Part shown: positions 62,916 through 64,000 of the stretch, piece by piece | Layout: every line of letters starts with the position of its first letter | Numbering within the stretch: position 1 is the first letter of the stretch | NCBI RefSeq assembly: GCF_030159955.1 | Contig: NZ_BSNK01000001.1 | Coordinates: 1 to 64,000 of the forward strand | Direction of reading: 5' to 3' | DNA length: 64,000 nt | Origin: Algimonas ampicilliniresistens | GTDB taxonomy: Bacteria; Pseudomonadota; Alphaproteobacteria; Caulobacterales; Maricaulaceae | Translations under genes and position numbers: made by a program | Notes under the pieces: model-generated | Database searches by the model: none | Told to the model about the DNA's origin: nothing | Seen by the model: only the letters and a program-made list of their open reading frames with translations

Positions 62916-63752
62916 CTAGCGCTGACACATCTTACAATAAAATGTGCTGCGCCCGCCTTGCACGCGGCGCGCGATCTGCGTGGTGCAGACCGGGCAGGGC
63001 TCGCTCTCGCGGCCATAGACGGCGAAGGTTTTCTGGAAGTAGCCGAGCGCGCCATTGGCTTGGCGGTGGTCGCGCAAGGATGACCCGCCTGCCGCGATCG
63101 CTTCGATGAGGACAGCCTTGATGTGGCTGACCAGTGTTTCGGTTTCCGCCACAGTGAGGCGACCTGCGCCGCGGCCCGGACTGATCCCTGCGCGAAACAA
63201 GGCCTCGCAGACATAGATGTTCCCTAATCCCGCGACGACGCGCTGATCCAGCAGTGCAATCTTGATCGCTGACTTCTTGCCTTTCAACCGCGCGCGCAGG
63301 TCCGGTGCGTTGAAACTATTCGACAGAGGTTCAGGGCCGAGATCATCAAGGCGGTATGGTTCGCCTTGGCTAACCAGCTCCATAAAGCCGAACCGTCTCG
63401 GGTCATTATAGGTGACTCTATTGCCGTCTTCGGTCTCAAAGATGACATGGTGATGTTTCGGATTGGCGTCATGATCGTGGGTGAACTCGCCGAGCTGCTC
63501 GCCACTTAGAACGAACCGACCGCTCATACCCAAATGCATGAATAGCCGTTCGCCAGAGGTCAGGTCGGCTTGTAGGAATTTGGCGCGACGCGACAGACGC
63601 TCGACGCGCTGGCCTTCAATGCGCTCCCGGAAATCCGGCGCGAACGGAAACCGTAGGTCAGGACGGTTGAGTTGCACCCGCCGAATGATCCGGCCTTCAA
63701 GCACGGGCGCGAGCCCACGACGGACCGTTTCAACTTCGGGGAGCTCGGGCAC
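62916..63752 (-). CDS. mutM: Formamidopyrimidine-DNA glycosylase
   Basis: A 278-residue MutM/Fpg. [14 protein letters not shown] provides the catalytic Pro2 and Glu3, Lys in SRRAKFLQ lies near residue 58, and the C-terminal zinc finger is [12 protein letters not shown]...CKMCQR. It removes 8-oxoguanine and cuts the strand. It lies 84 bp upstream of the enoyl-CoA hydratase gene. Confidence 0.97.
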   Translation of the reverse strand: MPELPEVETVRRGLAPVLEGRIIRRVQLNRPDLRFPFAPDFRERIEGQRVERLSRRAKFLQADLTSGERLFMHLGMSGRFVLSGEQLGEFTHDHDANPKHHHVIFETEDGNRVTYNDPRRFGFMELVSQGEPYRLDDLGPEPLSNSFNAPDLRARLKGKKSAIKIALLDQRVVAGLGNIYVCEALFRAGISPGRGAGRLTVAETETLVSHIKAVLIEAIAAGGSSLRDHRQANGALGYFQKTFAVYGRESEPCPVCTTQIARRVQGGRSTFYCKMCQR

Positions 63753-63774
63753 CTATGCGTTTAGCACTGTATCA

Positions 63775-64000
63775 TTAAGCGGGGCCGGTGCTGACCGCGA
63801 CCATGGCGGCGCGCAGCGTGCGGTCGCCAATGGTGAAACCTTGTTGCATCACAGCGGCAACATAACCTTTTTCCACATCAGGGTGTGGAATATTGGCGAC
63901 GGCCTGATGCACATTGGGGTCGAATTTTTCACCAAAGCCCGCCACCGGTTTGATCTGGTGACGCATCAGAGCGGCTGTCAGATCTTTCTCGGTCAGCTCA
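63775..64000 (-). CDS. grpE: GrpE nucleotide exchange factor, 3' end (partial)
   Basis: The gene runs off the right edge; about 74 C-terminal residues are visible. ELTEKDLTAALMRHQIKPV, FGEKFDPNVHQAVANIP and VMQQGFTIGDRTLRAAMVAVSTG match the beta domain of GrpE, which releases ADP from DnaK. The stop is at 63775. Its 22-bp gap to mutM is short. Confidence 0.9.
   Translation of the reverse strand, partial: ELTEKDLTAALMRHQIKPVAGFGEKFDPNVHQAVANIPHPDVEKGYVAAVMQQGFTIGDRTLRAAMVAVSTGPA

Overview
The window looks like chromosomal DNA of an alphaproteobacterium, most likely from the prosthecate marine clade (Hyphomonadales/Maricaulales/Caulobacterales; inference from gene order and motif content, no search was run). 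Supporting signs are the secY-adk-rpsM order without infA or rpmJ, the ctaC-ctaD-ctaB-ctaG-ctaE-DUF983-SURF1 cluster, the dnaA-rpsT-enoyl-CoA hydratase-mutM order, and a dense cluster of GANTC (CcrM) sites upstream of dnaA. No tRNA, rRNA, CRISPR array, transposase or integrase gene was recognised.

Region by region. 1-17.2 kb: the 3' end of tuf, then the S10-spc-alpha ribosomal superoperon (rpsJ, rplC to rplO, secY, adk, rpsM, rpsK, rpoA, rplQ). A terminator and a two-gene H-NOX gas-sensor/histidine kinase module sit between rpsJ and rplC, and L15 carries a C-terminal DUF2853-like domain. 17.4-26.7 kb: a TonB-like periplasmic protein, tldD (minus strand), and a complete aa3-type cytochrome c oxidase operon with its assembly factors and a GNAT acetyltransferase. 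26.7-35 kb: a TonB-dependent receptor, a LOG-family protein, a secreted Ig-like protein and an RND efflux pair. 35.3-41.7 kb: propionyl-CoA carboxylase (pccB, pccA), interrupted by an AT-rich coiled-coil membrane-protein gene, then an Atm1-type ABC transporter. 41.7-48.8 kb: accessory envelope and metabolic genes, including a diheme cytochrome c peroxidase-like lipoprotein, an HSDL2-like SDR, a quinone-reductase-like flavoprotein and a YHYH protein. 48.8-50.6 kb: a GC-rich gene-free stretch that could fold strongly, an AT-rich DUF2971 gene and a nested hairpin element at the lepA 3' end. 50.6-59.5 kb: lepA, a DUF2306 protein, an EF-hand gene bounded by 54-bp direct repeats, a lipoprotein, a BlaI repressor/M56-M23 peptidase pair under a 26-bp palindrome, and a PAS histidine kinase. 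59.6-64 kb: dnaA, rpsT, an enoyl-CoA hydratase, mutM and the 3' end of grpE.

Most of the window is housekeeping: translation, protein export, respiration, propionate/odd-chain carbon entry and replication initiation. The unusual content is single genes or pairs inserted into these operons (H-NOX/kinase, the pcc membrane protein, DUF2971), the L15 fusion, the BlaI/M56-M23 cell-wall sensor pair, the repeat-bounded EF-hand unit and the unexplained structured stretch at 48.8-49.4 kb.
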